A stretch of DNA of 16,560 nucleotides from JBBIJR01 sp037445875 (GCA_037445875.1 JBBIJR010000075.1:1-16560); one strand, 5' to 3'; shown: positions 7,734 through 15,532, counted from the stretch's first letter. Numbers and translations: made by a program. The notes: generated from the sequence alone by a model not told the origin.

Positions 7734-9152
7734 ATGAGAACCTATTCCCGTGAATCCGTCGGTTTTGTTTACCGCGTCATACGCGGTGTGGGACGGGTTG
7801 TGCTCGCGATCTTCTTTCGCAAGATCGAGGTCCGCCGGGCCGACCGGGTACCGGCCGTCGGTCCCGTAGTCTTCGTCGCCAATCACCCGAACTCCATCAT
7901 GGACGCCTTCGTCATGGGCGTGGCACTTCGCCGAAAAGTGAATTACATCGGCCATTCGGGCCTTTTCAGCCACCCGCTTGCGAAAAGATTCCTCCGCGCA
8001 TGCGGTGTGATTCCTGTCGTGCGAAAGGGAGAGCGATCCGAAATGATTCAGGACAACGTTGCCTCGTTTGAAGCATGCTACCGCGCCCTCGAAGAGGGCC
8101 AAACCATTGGAATCTTTCCTGAGGGCACTAGCGATATGCGCCGTCAGGTAAAAAAAGTGAAAACCGGTGCAGCTCGTATCATCCTCGACGCGGAGGCCCG
8201 CAACGGCTTCTTGCTGGACACCCGGGTCATCCCGGTGGGCCTGCACTTCTTTTCCCGGAGCCGCTTCCGCAGCCGCGTCCTGGTCAATATCGGCGAACCG
8301 ATATCCCTTCAACCGTTCTTTGACGTTCATCGCGAAGATACGGCACGGGCTGTTCAGGACCTTACCTCGGAGATCCAGCGCAGGCTGGAGCAATTGACGG
8401 TCAACTTGCAGCATCTGGAACTGGATGACCTCGTGAGAGACGTGGAAATCATATACAGGGACGAACTCCTGTCGGATGAGTCCCTGTTTCCCAGGCACCT
8501 GTCGTTGCAGGTGGAGGAGTTTATTCTCACGCAGCGAATTGCCGAATGCGTCGATCATTACTTCGCGCGTGACCCGCCGCGTGTGCGGCAAATGCAGGAC
8601 CGCATCGCCACCTATAAGCGGAAACTGAGGCGCCTGAACTTGCGCGACGCCATGCTGCAGGAACACAAGGTGTTTTCCAGCGTGCTGTGGCAAAGCGCCA
8701 GAAAATTCCTGCTGGCTCTTCTCGGTTTGCCCCTTGCCGTCTGGGGCATTCTGAACAACTTCCTGCCCCACGGAATTGCTCTCGCGGCAGCAAAGAGGTT
8801 TCTGCACGAGCGAACGAAGATCCTCACGGCCCTGCTGTTTGCAGGTGGTCCAGCCTTTTTGCTCTTCTACGCGCTGCAGACGTTCCTCGTATACCGGTAT
8901 TTTGGTGGATGGCTTGCCGGTCTCTATCTGGTAAGCGTTCCGACATCGGGCCTGTTCGCTCTTGCATACATGCAGGACCTCCGCGAAGAGCAGGAGCTGA
9001 TAAGCTTTTCCTTTGTTCTGTTCACCAATCGGCACCTGATCCGGCGCATGCGGCGTGAACGTCGCGTCCTGATTTCCGAACTCAACTCCGTTAAGGATGA
9101 ATACCTTTCCGTCATCAGCCCGACCGCCCGTGTCCCGCCGGCCTCGAAATAA
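7734..9152 (+). CDS. PlsC-type glycerolipid acyltransferase with C-terminal membrane region
   Basis: Membrane-associated acyltransferase of 472 residues, likely transferring a fatty acyl group to glycerol-3-phosphate, lysophosphatidate or a related acceptor. The N-terminal half (about 35-240) is a PlsC/LPLAT domain: H-x4-D motif NHPNSIMD (His51, Asp57), acceptor-binding FPEGTS (128-133), and IPVGLHF. A middle helical region follows, and about 315-410 contains several hydrophobic stretches (LLALLGLPLAVWGIL, LLFAGGPAFLLFYAL, GLYLVSVPTSGLFAL), giving two to four membrane helices. Plain PlsC proteins are about 240 residues, so the C-terminal extension is distinctive; similar two-part proteins are usually annotated simply as glycerol acyltransferase or 1-acyl-sn-glycerol-3-phosphate acyltransferase family. 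The end overlaps the next gene, suggesting translational coupling. Confidence 0.87.
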   Translation: MRTYSRESVGFVYRVIRGVGRVVLAIFFRKIEVRRADRVPAVGPVVFVANHPNSIMDAFVMGVALRRKVNYIGHSGLFSHPLAKRFLRACGVIPVVRKGERSEMIQDNVASFEACYRALEEGQTIGIFPEGTSDMRRQVKKVKTGAARIILDAEARNGFLLDTRVIPVGLHFFSRSRFRSRVLVNIGEPISLQPFFDVHREDTARAVQDLTSEIQRRLEQLTVNLQHLELDDLVRDVEIIYRDELLSDESLFPRHLSLQVEEFILTQRIAECVDHYFARDPPRVRQMQDRIATYKRKLRRLNLRDAMLQEHKVFSSVLWQSARKFLLALLGLPLAVWGILNNFLPHGIALAAAKRFLHERTKILTALLFAGGPAFLLFYALQTFLVYRYFGGWLAGLYLVSVPTSGLFALAYMQDLREEQELISFSFVLFTNRHLIRRMRRERRVLISELNSVKDEYLSVISPTARVPPASK

Positions 9153-9873
9153 AAGCGTGCGTCGTCCTGCTTTTGAAGGCGGATGGGTCCTGTCCGCCCT
9201 CAGTCACCTGAGCTACCATGCGTCCGTTGAGCGACTCGGACCCATACTCATCCCTCGGGTAGTCTGGCGCGGGCCGCGCGACGGTCCGTTCATCGCCCTG
9301 ACCTTCGACGACGGTCCCCATCCTGAATTCACTCCGCGTGTGCTGGAGATTCTCGACCGCAACGCCGTCCGGGCTACTTTCTTTCAGATTGGCCGGTATA
9401 TTCAACAATATCCGGAAACCACAAAGTCTGTCATTCGCGAGGGTCATGAATGCGGAAACCACTCGTTCAGCCATTCCCTCCTGCCGCGCCTGTCCGACAA
9501 CGAGGTAGGTCGCGAGATACGGTCAACACATGAGCTTCTCGTATCTCTGGGTGCGGCAAAACCTCTCTATTTTCGCCCTCCCATGGGCATCTTTTCCAGG
9601 CGGGTCTTGAACGTGATCGAAGAGACCGGATACCGGACGGTCATCGGAGATGTCTATCCTCGCGATGCCCACCGCCCGGGAAGTTCAAAGATCGTCCGGC
9701 GTGTCAGGCAGCGGGCCGTGGCAGGATCGATTATCATTCTTCACGACGGAGGTAATACGGAGGGAGTCGATCGTCGGCAAACCGTCGAGGCGCTCGGCTC
9801 GATGGTCCCCGCCCTCAAGGAACAGGGATTTAATTTCGTAACGGTGTCGGCTCTTCTGTCCCCGCATGCGTGA
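9097..9873 (+). CDS. NodB-type polysaccharide deacetylase
   Basis: Carbohydrate esterase 4 family, metal-dependent removal of N- or O-acetyl groups from a glycan such as peptidoglycan or an envelope polysaccharide. Numbering from ATG 9097 (258 residues): motif 1 TFDDGP (69-74; Asp71, Asp72), motif 2 NHSFSH (metal His122, His126), motif 3 RPPMG (160-164, where RxPYG is usual, so Met replaces Tyr), and the late motif ILHDGG (His216, Asp217). The start is uncertain: ATG 9097 overlaps the acyltransferase by 56 nt with AAGG directly against it (no spacing). In-frame GTG codons at 9130 and 9157 are alternatives; 9157 falls just after the upstream stop. No convincing signal peptide is seen, so export is unclear. 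The overlap with the acyltransferase suggests joint work on an envelope lipid or glycan. Confidence 0.88.
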   Translation: MNTFPSSARPPVSRRPRNKSVRRPAFEGGWVLSALSHLSYHASVERLGPILIPRVVWRGPRDGPFIALTFDDGPHPEFTPRVLEILDRNAVRATFFQIGRYIQQYPETTKSVIREGHECGNHSFSHSLLPRLSDNEVGREIRSTHELLVSLGAAKPLYFRPPMGIFSRRVLNVIEETGYRTVIGDVYPRDAHRPGSSKIVRRVRQRAVAGSIIILHDGGNTEGVDRRQTVEALGSMVPALKEQGFNFVTVSALLSPHA

Positions 9874-9977
9874 AGGCGCATTCGGTGGGATGCGTCAAGA
9901 GGACCGCCCGCCTTCCGTGAAGCAGGCCGATAGCGGGTGCCGAGCTGGCGATCGCTCCCTCCGACCGCCATGAAGGC

Positions 9978-10523
9978 TCAGGTTTTTTTCCATACGGCAT
10001 CCTCCACCCCGGCCTCACGATTGACGCGTCGGGCAAGAACAAACAGGAGATCGGACAGCCGGTTGAGAAAACGGATCACGACCGGCCCGACGTCCTCCTG
10101 CGCTTGACAGGCCACCGCCAGTCGCTCCGCGCGGCGGCATACGTTTCGTGCCAGGTGCAGCAGGGCGGCACACGGCGTCCCGCCCGGAAGAATGAAGTTC
10201 CTCAACGCGGGCAGCTGAACGTCCAATTCATCGATGAGCCGTTCGATTTTCGCTACCCGGTCGTTGTCCACACGGATGCTGTGTTGGCTCTTCACATCCC
10301 GCGGCGCCGCAAGATCGGAGCCCAATACAAACAGGTCACGCTGAATCAGGTCCAGGATCTCCGCTGTCCGCGGGTCGGGCCGGTATGTTCGCGCCAGGCC
10401 GACCACGGAGTTTAGCTCGTCTATCGTGCCGTACGCATGAATACGTAAGTGATCTTTGGACACTCGATCGCCTCCAAACAAGCCGGTCGTTCCGTCATCT
10501 CCGGTTCTGGTGTAAATCTTCAT
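9978..10523 (-). CDS. pduO: PduO-type ATP:cob(I)alamin adenosyltransferase
   Basis: Cytoplasmic enzyme of 181 residues that transfers the adenosyl group of ATP to cob(I)alamin, giving coenzyme B12. It matches the PduO-type (Cob_adeno_trans) family throughout: N-terminal ATP-binding segment TRTGDDGTTGLFGG (5-18), YGTIDELNS (31-39), FILPGG (110-115), CRRAER (129-134) with the ATP-contacting arginines, and NRLSDLLFVLAR (154-165). The length suits a complete single-domain enzyme. AGAGGA lies upstream of the ATG at 10523, 12 nt after the preceding lipoprotein gene. It is the last gene of the riboswitch-led minus-strand operon and fits as the salvage step that turns imported corrinoid into the cofactor, which would in turn close the riboswitch. 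The symbol refers to the enzyme type; no propanediol operon is present. Confidence 0.95.
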   Translation of the reverse strand: MKIYTRTGDDGTTGLFGGDRVSKDHLRIHAYGTIDELNSVVGLARTYRPDPRTAEILDLIQRDLFVLGSDLAAPRDVKSQHSIRVDNDRVAKIERLIDELDVQLPALRNFILPGGTPCAALLHLARNVCRRAERLAVACQAQEDVGPVVIRFLNRLSDLLFVLARRVNREAGVEDAVWKKT

Positions 10524-10535
10524 GACGTTCCTCTT

Positions 10536-11573
10536 TCAGGGTGCCACCGCCAGATCGCTCGGCACGGCACCCGCCGGGTACTCTTTGAACAGCGTATAGT
10601 CCGAACGGTAGCGGCGTAAGATGCCGCCGGAAAGGTAGTCCGAGGCATCGAGGGTGTACAATTCTCCTCCGATAAACCGAAGGCCGTTGAAATTGCCGCT
10701 CACCGTGGCAAGACGTGAACTCGTGTTCACGCTATAGATGCCGATCCCTCCATTGGATGACGTGATACACGCCAGGAGGCTGTCCTGAACGGCCACCTTC
10801 ACGGGTCGTATCGAGGTAAACTGACCGATTCGCCCTACCACGACGCCGGTGGACGCATCGATCACGGCAATGTAGCCGTCACTCGAACCGACTCCGGAGC
10901 ATGCCACGTACACTTTTCCTCCGGCACCAATGGCTGCGGCGACCGGATTTCGGCCGACCACAATCGTGTCCGTCGCATAAGTGCCCAGATCGACCTGGCT
11001 GATAACACTGTCGCCCAGATTGGGTGCGCTCGTTACGAAGGCTTTGTTTTCCGCAATCACCACCGCGTCCGGTTTGTGGGTCAGCGGGATCTCACTAACG
11101 ACGGTCCGATCCGCCAGCCTGATCACCACCAGGGCGCTGTCGTCGTAACTGGTTATGTAGAGAAACCCTCCGCTTTGAGCGAAGCCGCGAGGAGAGGTGA
11201 TGCTCAAATACCCCTTGCTTGCGAAGGAGTACGCATCAACGATCTCGACGCGATGGGAATGCGTCACGGCGATATATCCGGTCGAATCCACGATACACAG
11301 GGCATGAGCCAGATCGCCGAGTCTTCGGCCGTTGACGCGTCGAAACACATCCAGATACGTCGTGTCGTTCGTCAACGCCGTATCCAGGACGGTGAGAGAG
11401 GCGTTGTTCGATCCGAAATTTCCCTCGCACACCACCAGGATGGGATGAGGGATGTAAGGAATGGCCGCCTCACCGCCGCCTTGATCGCTGCATGCCGGCA
11501 AAAGGAATAACGGCAGCAGCCATAGCAGGCGGAACCTCGGCAACCTCCCTCTACTTCGCCCCTGCCCTTGCAC
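10536..11573 (-). CDS. BtuG-like YncE beta-propeller lipoprotein (second copy)
   Basis: Predicted surface or periplasmic lipoprotein of 345 residues. The signal peptide (Arg-rich start, then LLWLLPLFLLPAC) ends in a lipobox with Cys at about 28. The rest is made of repeating beta-strand units such as LVVCEGNFGSNNASLTVLD, TSPRGFA, VEIVDAYSF, NPVAAAIG and GYIAVIDASTGVVVG, typical of seven-bladed YncE/DUF5074 propellers. In Bacteroides, BtuG is such a propeller; it sits on BtuB at the cell surface and binds B12 with extreme affinity (established knowledge). Location in a cobalamin-riboswitch operon with a BtuB-like receptor makes the same role likely here. It is a divergent paralogue of the protein at 12154-13230, sharing the order of motifs. 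Its start overlaps the end of the DUF6580-like gene by 23 nt, consistent with translational coupling. Confidence 0.85.
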   Translation of the reverse strand: MQGQGRSRGRLPRFRLLWLLPLFLLPACSDQGGGEAAIPYIPHPILVVCEGNFGSNNASLTVLDTALTNDTTYLDVFRRVNGRRLGDLAHALCIVDSTGYIAVTHSHRVEIVDAYSFASKGYLSITSPRGFAQSGGFLYITSYDDSALVVIRLADRTVVSEIPLTHKPDAVVIAENKAFVTSAPNLGDSVISQVDLGTYATDTIVVGRNPVAAAIGAGGKVYVACSGVGSSDGYIAVIDASTGVVVGRIGQFTSIRPVKVAVQDSLLACITSSNGGIGIYSVNTSSRLATVSGNFNGLRFIGGELYTLDASDYLSGGILRRYRSDYTLFKEYPAGAVPSDLAVAP

Positions 11574-12093
11574 CGGCCTCGCGCCAAACCGTCGTCCCTC
11601 GGCTCAACAGCTCGTATCCCCCCACGAAGAGAGTCACGAAGAACAGATCACCGAGGAGCGTATTCTGGAAAAAAGGAATCGCCATCTCATAGCACAACGC
11701 AAGGCCTGCCAGATCCCTGGTATAGAGCAACCCTTGCAACCACACGCCAAAATTGGTTACGACGAAGAAGAGTACCGACGAAGCCAGCGTCCCGCCTGCC
11801 GTACGAAGCACAAACCTGGTCCGGTCTTTTCGAACCCAGGTACCGATGAGCGCAGCGGCGGCCACTGACCCATACACAAAAGGTACGTCCGCCCAACTTA
11901 TGCCCTGGATGAGGTCCGCCACGAAGAGTGATAGCAACGGGAGCAAAACGGCCATACGAACATTCAAGTACATTCCGCTGAAAATCGCCGTGGCCGTTAC
12001 GGGAGCAAAATTCCATGGGTGAGGCATGATCTGATACGATGCGATGACCAGGACCGCAAAGATGGTTGGCAGATGCTTCATGATTCCTTTCAT
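11551..12093 (-). CDS. Small membrane protein, DUF6580-like; candidate B12 transport component
   Basis: Integral inner-membrane protein of 180 residues with about five or six hydrophobic helices. It carries the early motif MPHPWNFAPVTATAIFSG followed by a loop and VLLPLLSLFVADLIQG, a pattern I associate with the DUF6580 putative transporter family. Size and topology resemble S-components of ECF vitamin transporters. ATG 12093 has AAGGAG 5 nt upstream; a second ATG four codons later also has a good AAGGA. It is encoded between two BtuG-like lipoproteins in a cobalamin-riboswitch operon that contains no BtuCDF, so moving corrinoid across the inner membrane is the natural guess. That role is inference from context; the sequence shows only a small polytopic protein. 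An ECF energising module would have to be encoded elsewhere. Confidence 0.78.
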   Translation of the reverse strand: MKGIMKHLPTIFAVLVIASYQIMPHPWNFAPVTATAIFSGMYLNVRMAVLLPLLSLFVADLIQGISWADVPFVYGSVAAAALIGTWVRKDRTRFVLRTAGGTLASSVLFFVVTNFGVWLQGLLYTRDLAGLALCYEMAIPFFQNTLLGDLFFVTLFVGGYELLSRGTTVWREAGARAGAK

Positions 12094-12153
12094 GGGTACT
12101 CCTTCTATCTCTTATGGGAAATCGCTTCATTTTACACATTTAACGGTTGAGTG

Positions 12154-13230
12154 TCAATTCGGACCGTATTTCGACTTGTTCCTGACCGCCCGGTCCTCTT
12201 CTAACCGAAACACAACGCCGGTGGGAAATTCTCCCACGTCATGAACATCCGCTTCAGCAGAATCCGGGTGGACAATGCGAAGCTCACCGGCCAGATCCGC
12301 AGTCGTTGCGTAGATGTTCTCGTCCCCAGTGTTCGCAGAGTTCACCGTAACACTGTAGAAGTTACCCGCAATCGTATCCTTCACCTCCCACGTGCCGAGA
12401 TCGATCGTTTGTATCGGGCCGGCGTACCCGTTGATAAAATATCCGGTTAATCCCCGCACGGCAATACGCGTGGGATAGAGAGTATCCGCCCCCGCATGGA
12501 CCGACATGACCGAATCAATCACGATCCCGGAAATGGCTTCGAGAACGTAGATCCCCCCCGGCACTTTCGGATCGGCAAACTCGTTGCCCGTGCATGCAAC
12601 GTACACCAGTCCTTGGTCGACGGCCATTCGGACCGGGCCGTACCCGACGCGCGCCTGCCCCACAACCGTTTTCGTGCTCGGATCGATGATCGACACCGTG
12701 TTTGAGTATCCAAAGCCGCTGTTGGCCACAAAAACTCTACCGGCGGCCGCAGCCACACCTTCCGGATAATCTCCGACGACTATGGAGTCCACGAGAGAAA
12801 GGGATTTGATGTCCAGGATCTTGACGTCGCCGTTCCACGTACTGATGTATATATCGGTACCCAGACGGGTCATCAGGCGAGGCTGCGTGACGGGAATGTC
12901 CTTGATCTTTTCGAAGTTGCTCAACCGCACAATGCGCAGGAGATTCGAGTTATTCACGGACAGTATTCCCACCGTGTCTACGATGATCATATCCTGGACG
13001 ACGTCGCCGGCAGGAACACCGTTCGCGTTCTGAAAAAGCCCGTTCGTGATCGCGCCGGTCTCTGTGTCGTAGAAAGAAATATCGCCGGTGTTGTTTCCGA
13101 AGCTGCCTTCGTTAACAACAAAAATGCCCGTCAAGGTCAGCTGATTCGAAGTCCTGCCTCCCCCGCCCTCCGTGCACGCCCCACAGATGACAGCGAAACT
13201 CACAGCCAGCCGCCACACCCATCGTTTCAT
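12154..13230 (-). CDS. BtuG-like YncE beta-propeller lipoprotein (first copy)
   Basis: Predicted lipoprotein of 358 residues. ATG 13230 has AAGGAG 5 nt upstream. The signal peptide (MKRWVWRLAVSFAVICGAC) gives a lipidated Cys19. Propeller strands follow: IFVVNEGSFGNNTGDISFYD, NNSNLLRIVRL, TRLGTDIYIS, VGDYPEGVAAA, NTVSIIDPSTKTVVG, VYVACTGN and others, typical of YncE/DUF5074 seven-bladed propellers. It is located 21 nt downstream of the BtuB-like receptor gene, the same pairing as Bacteroides btuB-btuG, where the propeller lipoprotein captures B12 at the surface and hands it to BtuB. Here the B12 role is inferred from fold pattern and operon. The start of the mature domain is clearly homologous to the protein at 10536-11573. 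Loss of conserved blade sequence near the C-terminus (after about residue 330, charged tail) is unremarkable. Confidence 0.87.
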   Translation of the reverse strand: MKRWVWRLAVSFAVICGACTEGGGGRTSNQLTLTGIFVVNEGSFGNNTGDISFYDTETGAITNGLFQNANGVPAGDVVQDMIIVDTVGILSVNNSNLLRIVRLSNFEKIKDIPVTQPRLMTRLGTDIYISTWNGDVKILDIKSLSLVDSIVVGDYPEGVAAAAGRVFVANSGFGYSNTVSIIDPSTKTVVGQARVGYGPVRMAVDQGLVYVACTGNEFADPKVPGGIYVLEAISGIVIDSVMSVHAGADTLYPTRIAVRGLTGYFINGYAGPIQTIDLGTWEVKDTIAGNFYSVTVNSANTGDENIYATTADLAGELRIVHPDSAEADVHDVGEFPTGVVFRLEEDRAVRNKSKYGPN

Positions 13231-13251
13231 GGTTTCTCCTTGTTAAGTAGA

Positions 13252-15279
13252 TTAGTATCGGATGCCCACGGTCAACATGAACTCGCGGGCCAGCCCGGGA
13301 TACAGGCTGACCGTTTCGTACGCGGTATCCAGCACATTCCTGACATCCACGTGAATATCCCAACGGACGCGGGCCCACGTCGCTGTGTACGACGTGCCGA
13401 TATCCGCCAGCCAGTAAGGGTCGAGCACCGCGGTGTTTTCCCGGTTGACGAAGCGTTCACTCGCATACTTCAACGTGCCATAGATGCGAAAGGGACGGAG
13501 TCTGACCATTCCCGTCACGTTGAACCGGTACAGGGGAGAGTTGAGAAGGCGAAACGTTCTTTCCGGATCGCTTCGATCCACCGCTCGATTCTGTGTGAAA
13601 CCTATCGTCCAAACCGTTACGCTGTCCCACGTGTACCGGAGGATACTCTCAAAACCGAACGACTCGGTTTTCTTCAGATTGGCCGGCGTCACGGGACTCG
13701 TCAGCAGCCATACGATTTGATCGCGGCTTCGTATATCGAACAGATTCCATTCCGCCTGCAGATCGTGGCCATTGCTCGACCATCCCACGATCACTCCTGC
13801 ATCGAGCGACCGGGACTTCTCGGGCCGGATACCCGGATTTCCGCTTGCCCCGCTCCCTTGCCAGAAACGTTCGTTGAGGGTCGGGGAGCGGTAGTTGAGT
13901 CCCGCGGACGCCCTGAGCGTGTGGTAGATCCTCCGGTGCTTTCGAACAAGGCAGGCCCCCAGCTTTGGACTCCAGGCTTCTCCAAACTCCGAGTGATAAT
14001 CTCCACGAATCGACGTGCAGGCCTTAACGAGGTCCGATACGGGCGTTCGCAGAATCCATGTAGACTCTTCGCTCAGCCACAGGCCATGGCGATAGGTTTT
14101 CTTTGAATCAAAGCCAAAGATGCCAGGCGACTCCGGGTCTCCTTCTCTGGATTGCCCCGTGGCGTGCGCCCCCTCGATCGAGTAACCCGCGCGCACGACA
14201 TGGCCGGAAAGGACCTGCCACCGGTGGTTCATCTCGACCGACCAATCGTGCGTTCGAGTATAGCTGTCAATGAAAGGCCGCGTATCGTTGTAGTCGATCC
14301 GCGAGGAATGGTACGCCATAGCCCATTGAACGGTCCACCGCTCGGAGGCGCGCCAATCGACGTGGGGATTCAACGACCACACCGCGTCTCTTTGTCGCTC
14401 TGTAGCGACATACGACGTGTTGTTGTATATGGTCCCGGGCAGTTCTGCCCGGCGCAGCAGCAGATTGCCGAACGCTGAGATCCTGAACCGCTGGCCGGGC
14501 AACCAGACTTCCCCCGTCAACGCGTGACTGTCCATGGAAGAGTTGACGCGCCTCGGCGACCGCCCGCTCCGCGGATCGTTGACGCGGTAGCTGCTGTCCG
14601 GTTGATACTCACGTCGGTAGGCCAGGGAAGCGCTCCATCGCTGCACAGGAAAACGGACCGCCACGCCCGTCGATAGACGGCGGAAGCTGGTCGTCGAGTT
14701 TCTGAGCGACGCAGAAAAAGACTCCACGGGCTTCGTCCGGTGCGTGATGATGTTGACGACCCCTCCGACCGCGTCCGCTCCGTAAATGGCGGACGCGCCG
14801 CCGCGGTACACCTCGATGCTTTCCACCTCATCCAGATGGATCAAGCTGAGGTCCGCAAGGCCGTGGGCCGGGTTGTTGATCTTCAACCCGTTCCGCAGGA
14901 CCATGACCTGCTCCCCGGTCGAACCGCGCAGGGACAGTAGTTTGGCGCCCGTGAGGCCGCCGTAGTCCCGAAGGTCAACGCCCGCCGCGGCGGACAAGGC
15001 GTCCGCCGCAGACTGGACGTTCCTTTCCCTCAGGTCACTGCCGGCGAAGCGCTCAATCGACGACGGCGAGTGCAGATTGTCAAGGGCGCTTCGAGAAGCC
15101 GTTACGACCGCTTCTTCCAGCACGTAATGACGCACGTCGCTGGAATCCTGGGCGTGAAGACTCGCTCCCGATCGGCCGCGGAGACAAATCGTCAGGCAGA
15201 AACACAAAGAAAAAATCCTCACTCCGTGTGGGGTGAGGATGGGCAGGATGTTCGCTGAAAGTATCCTGTGGTCAGTCAC
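13252..15279 (-). CDS. btuB: BtuB-like TonB-dependent outer-membrane cobalamin receptor
   Basis: Outer-membrane TonB-gated beta-barrel importer, predicted to take up cobalamin or related corrinoids. From GTG 15279 it has 675 residues: signal peptide, TonB-box-like VLEEAVVTASR, plug domain (about 65-185; LLSLRGSTGEQVMVLRNG, VESIEVYRGGASAIYGADAV, GGVVNIIT), then a barrel with many alternating amphipathic strands ending in VGIRY, with the usual terminal aromatic. The start is unsure. GTG 15279 has a good upstream GAGGGAAGG, but a terminator-like hairpin (15210-15240) would then be inside the coding region. The in-frame GTG 15222 gives a better-shaped signal peptide (RIFSLCFCLTICL), and TTG 15207 has GAGGA at good spacing. 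The cobalamin riboswitch directly upstream and the BtuG-like and adenosyltransferase genes downstream support B12 as the ligand. Confidence 0.9.
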   Translation of the reverse strand: MTDHRILSANILPILTPHGVRIFSLCFCLTICLRGRSGASLHAQDSSDVRHYVLEEAVVTASRSALDNLHSPSSIERFAGSDLRERNVQSAADALSAAAGVDLRDYGGLTGAKLLSLRGSTGEQVMVLRNGLKINNPAHGLADLSLIHLDEVESIEVYRGGASAIYGADAVGGVVNIITHRTKPVESFSASLRNSTTSFRRLSTGVAVRFPVQRWSASLAYRREYQPDSSYRVNDPRSGRSPRRVNSSMDSHALTGEVWLPGQRFRISAFGNLLLRRAELPGTIYNNTSYVATERQRDAVWSLNPHVDWRASERWTVQWAMAYHSSRIDYNDTRPFIDSYTRTHDWSVEMNHRWQVLSGHVVRAGYSIEGAHATGQSREGDPESPGIFGFDSKKTYRHGLWLSEESTWILRTPVSDLVKACTSIRGDYHSEFGEAWSPKLGACLVRKHRRIYHTLRASAGLNYRSPTLNERFWQGSGASGNPGIRPEKSRSLDAGVIVGWSSNGHDLQAEWNLFDIRSRDQIVWLLTSPVTPANLKKTESFGFESILRYTWDSVTVWTIGFTQNRAVDRSDPERTFRLLNSPLYRFNVTGMVRLRPFRIYGTLKYASERFVNRENTAVLDPYWLADIGTSYTATWARVRWDIHVDVRNVLDTAYETVSLYPGLAREFMLTVGIRY
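15210..15240 (-). terminator. Intrinsic-terminator-like hairpin, likely riboswitch expression platform
   Basis: On the minus strand an 8-bp perfect stem, ATCCTCAC (15240-15233) with GTGAGGAT (15222-15215), is extended by two further C-G pairs beyond one mismatch, has a 4-nt loop, and runs straight into six T (15215-15210). This is a textbook rho-independent terminator shape. It sits about 70-100 nt after the end of the cobalamin aptamer, where a transcription-attenuating expression platform is expected. AGGAT within 15263-15268 can pair with ATCCT of the left arm and could form an antiterminator; it also pairs with 15244-15249 (CAGGAT/ATCCTG). The right arm contains GAGGA, which could act as a ribosome binding site for TTG 15207, so translation control is also possible. 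Confidence 0.72.
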
Positions 15280-15306
15280 TCGCCTTCCCTCGAAGGTTAC
15301 TGAAAA

Positions 15307-15470
15307 GGCTCAGGCAGGTCTCCTGGCTCGCGAGCAGTGAATGCGCCTTCCCGTTCCGGGTGACGAACAGTGGCTTAGGAAGCAGGACGCTCGCTTACAG
15401 TTGCGGGGCAGCTCACGTTTTTCACGTGATTCCCTTTTCATCCCGATACGCCGCATCGGGACACCTGAAC
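15307..15470 (-). ncRNA. Cobalamin (B12) riboswitch aptamer
   Basis: The minus strand carries the cobalamin riboswitch core in the right order: GGTG followed by GATGAAAAGGGAA (15442-15430), GCCCCGCAACTGTAAGC (15409-15393), GCCACTG (15374-15368), GGGAAGGC, and the B12 box GAGCCAGGAGACCTGCC (15329-15313). The P1 helix can close with TCAGG (15468-15464) pairing with CCTGA (15314-15310). The GCCACTG element and overall layout fit the classical adenosylcobalamin-type (Cobalamin, RF00174-like) class. It lies between a strong promoter and the BtuB-like gene, so it should repress the whole uptake operon when cobalamin is plentiful. Confidence 0.96.
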
Positions 15471-15503
15471 ACAAAGTTGTTAAAGAACACTCACGAGCCC
15501 CCT

Positions 15504-15532
15504 AATATACATCCCCGCTAGGCGTTTGTCAA
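15504..15532 (-). promoter_or_regulatory. Strong sigma70-type promoter of the B12 uptake operon
   Basis: Reading the minus strand, TTGACA (15532-15527, perfect -35) is followed by exactly 17 nt and TATATT (15509-15504, 5 of 6 for -10). Initiation would be near 15497, about 30 nt before the riboswitch aptamer begins. The rest of the gap 15280-15600 holds the riboswitch and a short spacer; nothing else is seen. Confidence 0.75.

Noticed and set aside
7626..9035. 469-codon minus-strand frame over the acyltransferase gene
   Set aside because: The plus-strand acyltransferase has all its motifs; the antisense product shows no family features.
9874..9977. Gap between the converging deacetylase and adenosyltransferase genes as a bidirectional terminator
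   Set aside because: Only short dyads (for example CGCAT/ATGCG) are present, without a T-tract on either strand.
9981..9991. T-run after the deacetylase gene as a plus-strand terminator
   Set aside because: The run encodes the Lys-Lys near the end of the adenosyltransferase on the other strand, and no stable hairpin directly precedes it.
13240..14106. 288-codon plus-strand frame over the btuB 3' half
   Set aside because: Antisense to a clear beta-barrel coding region, with no motifs of its own.
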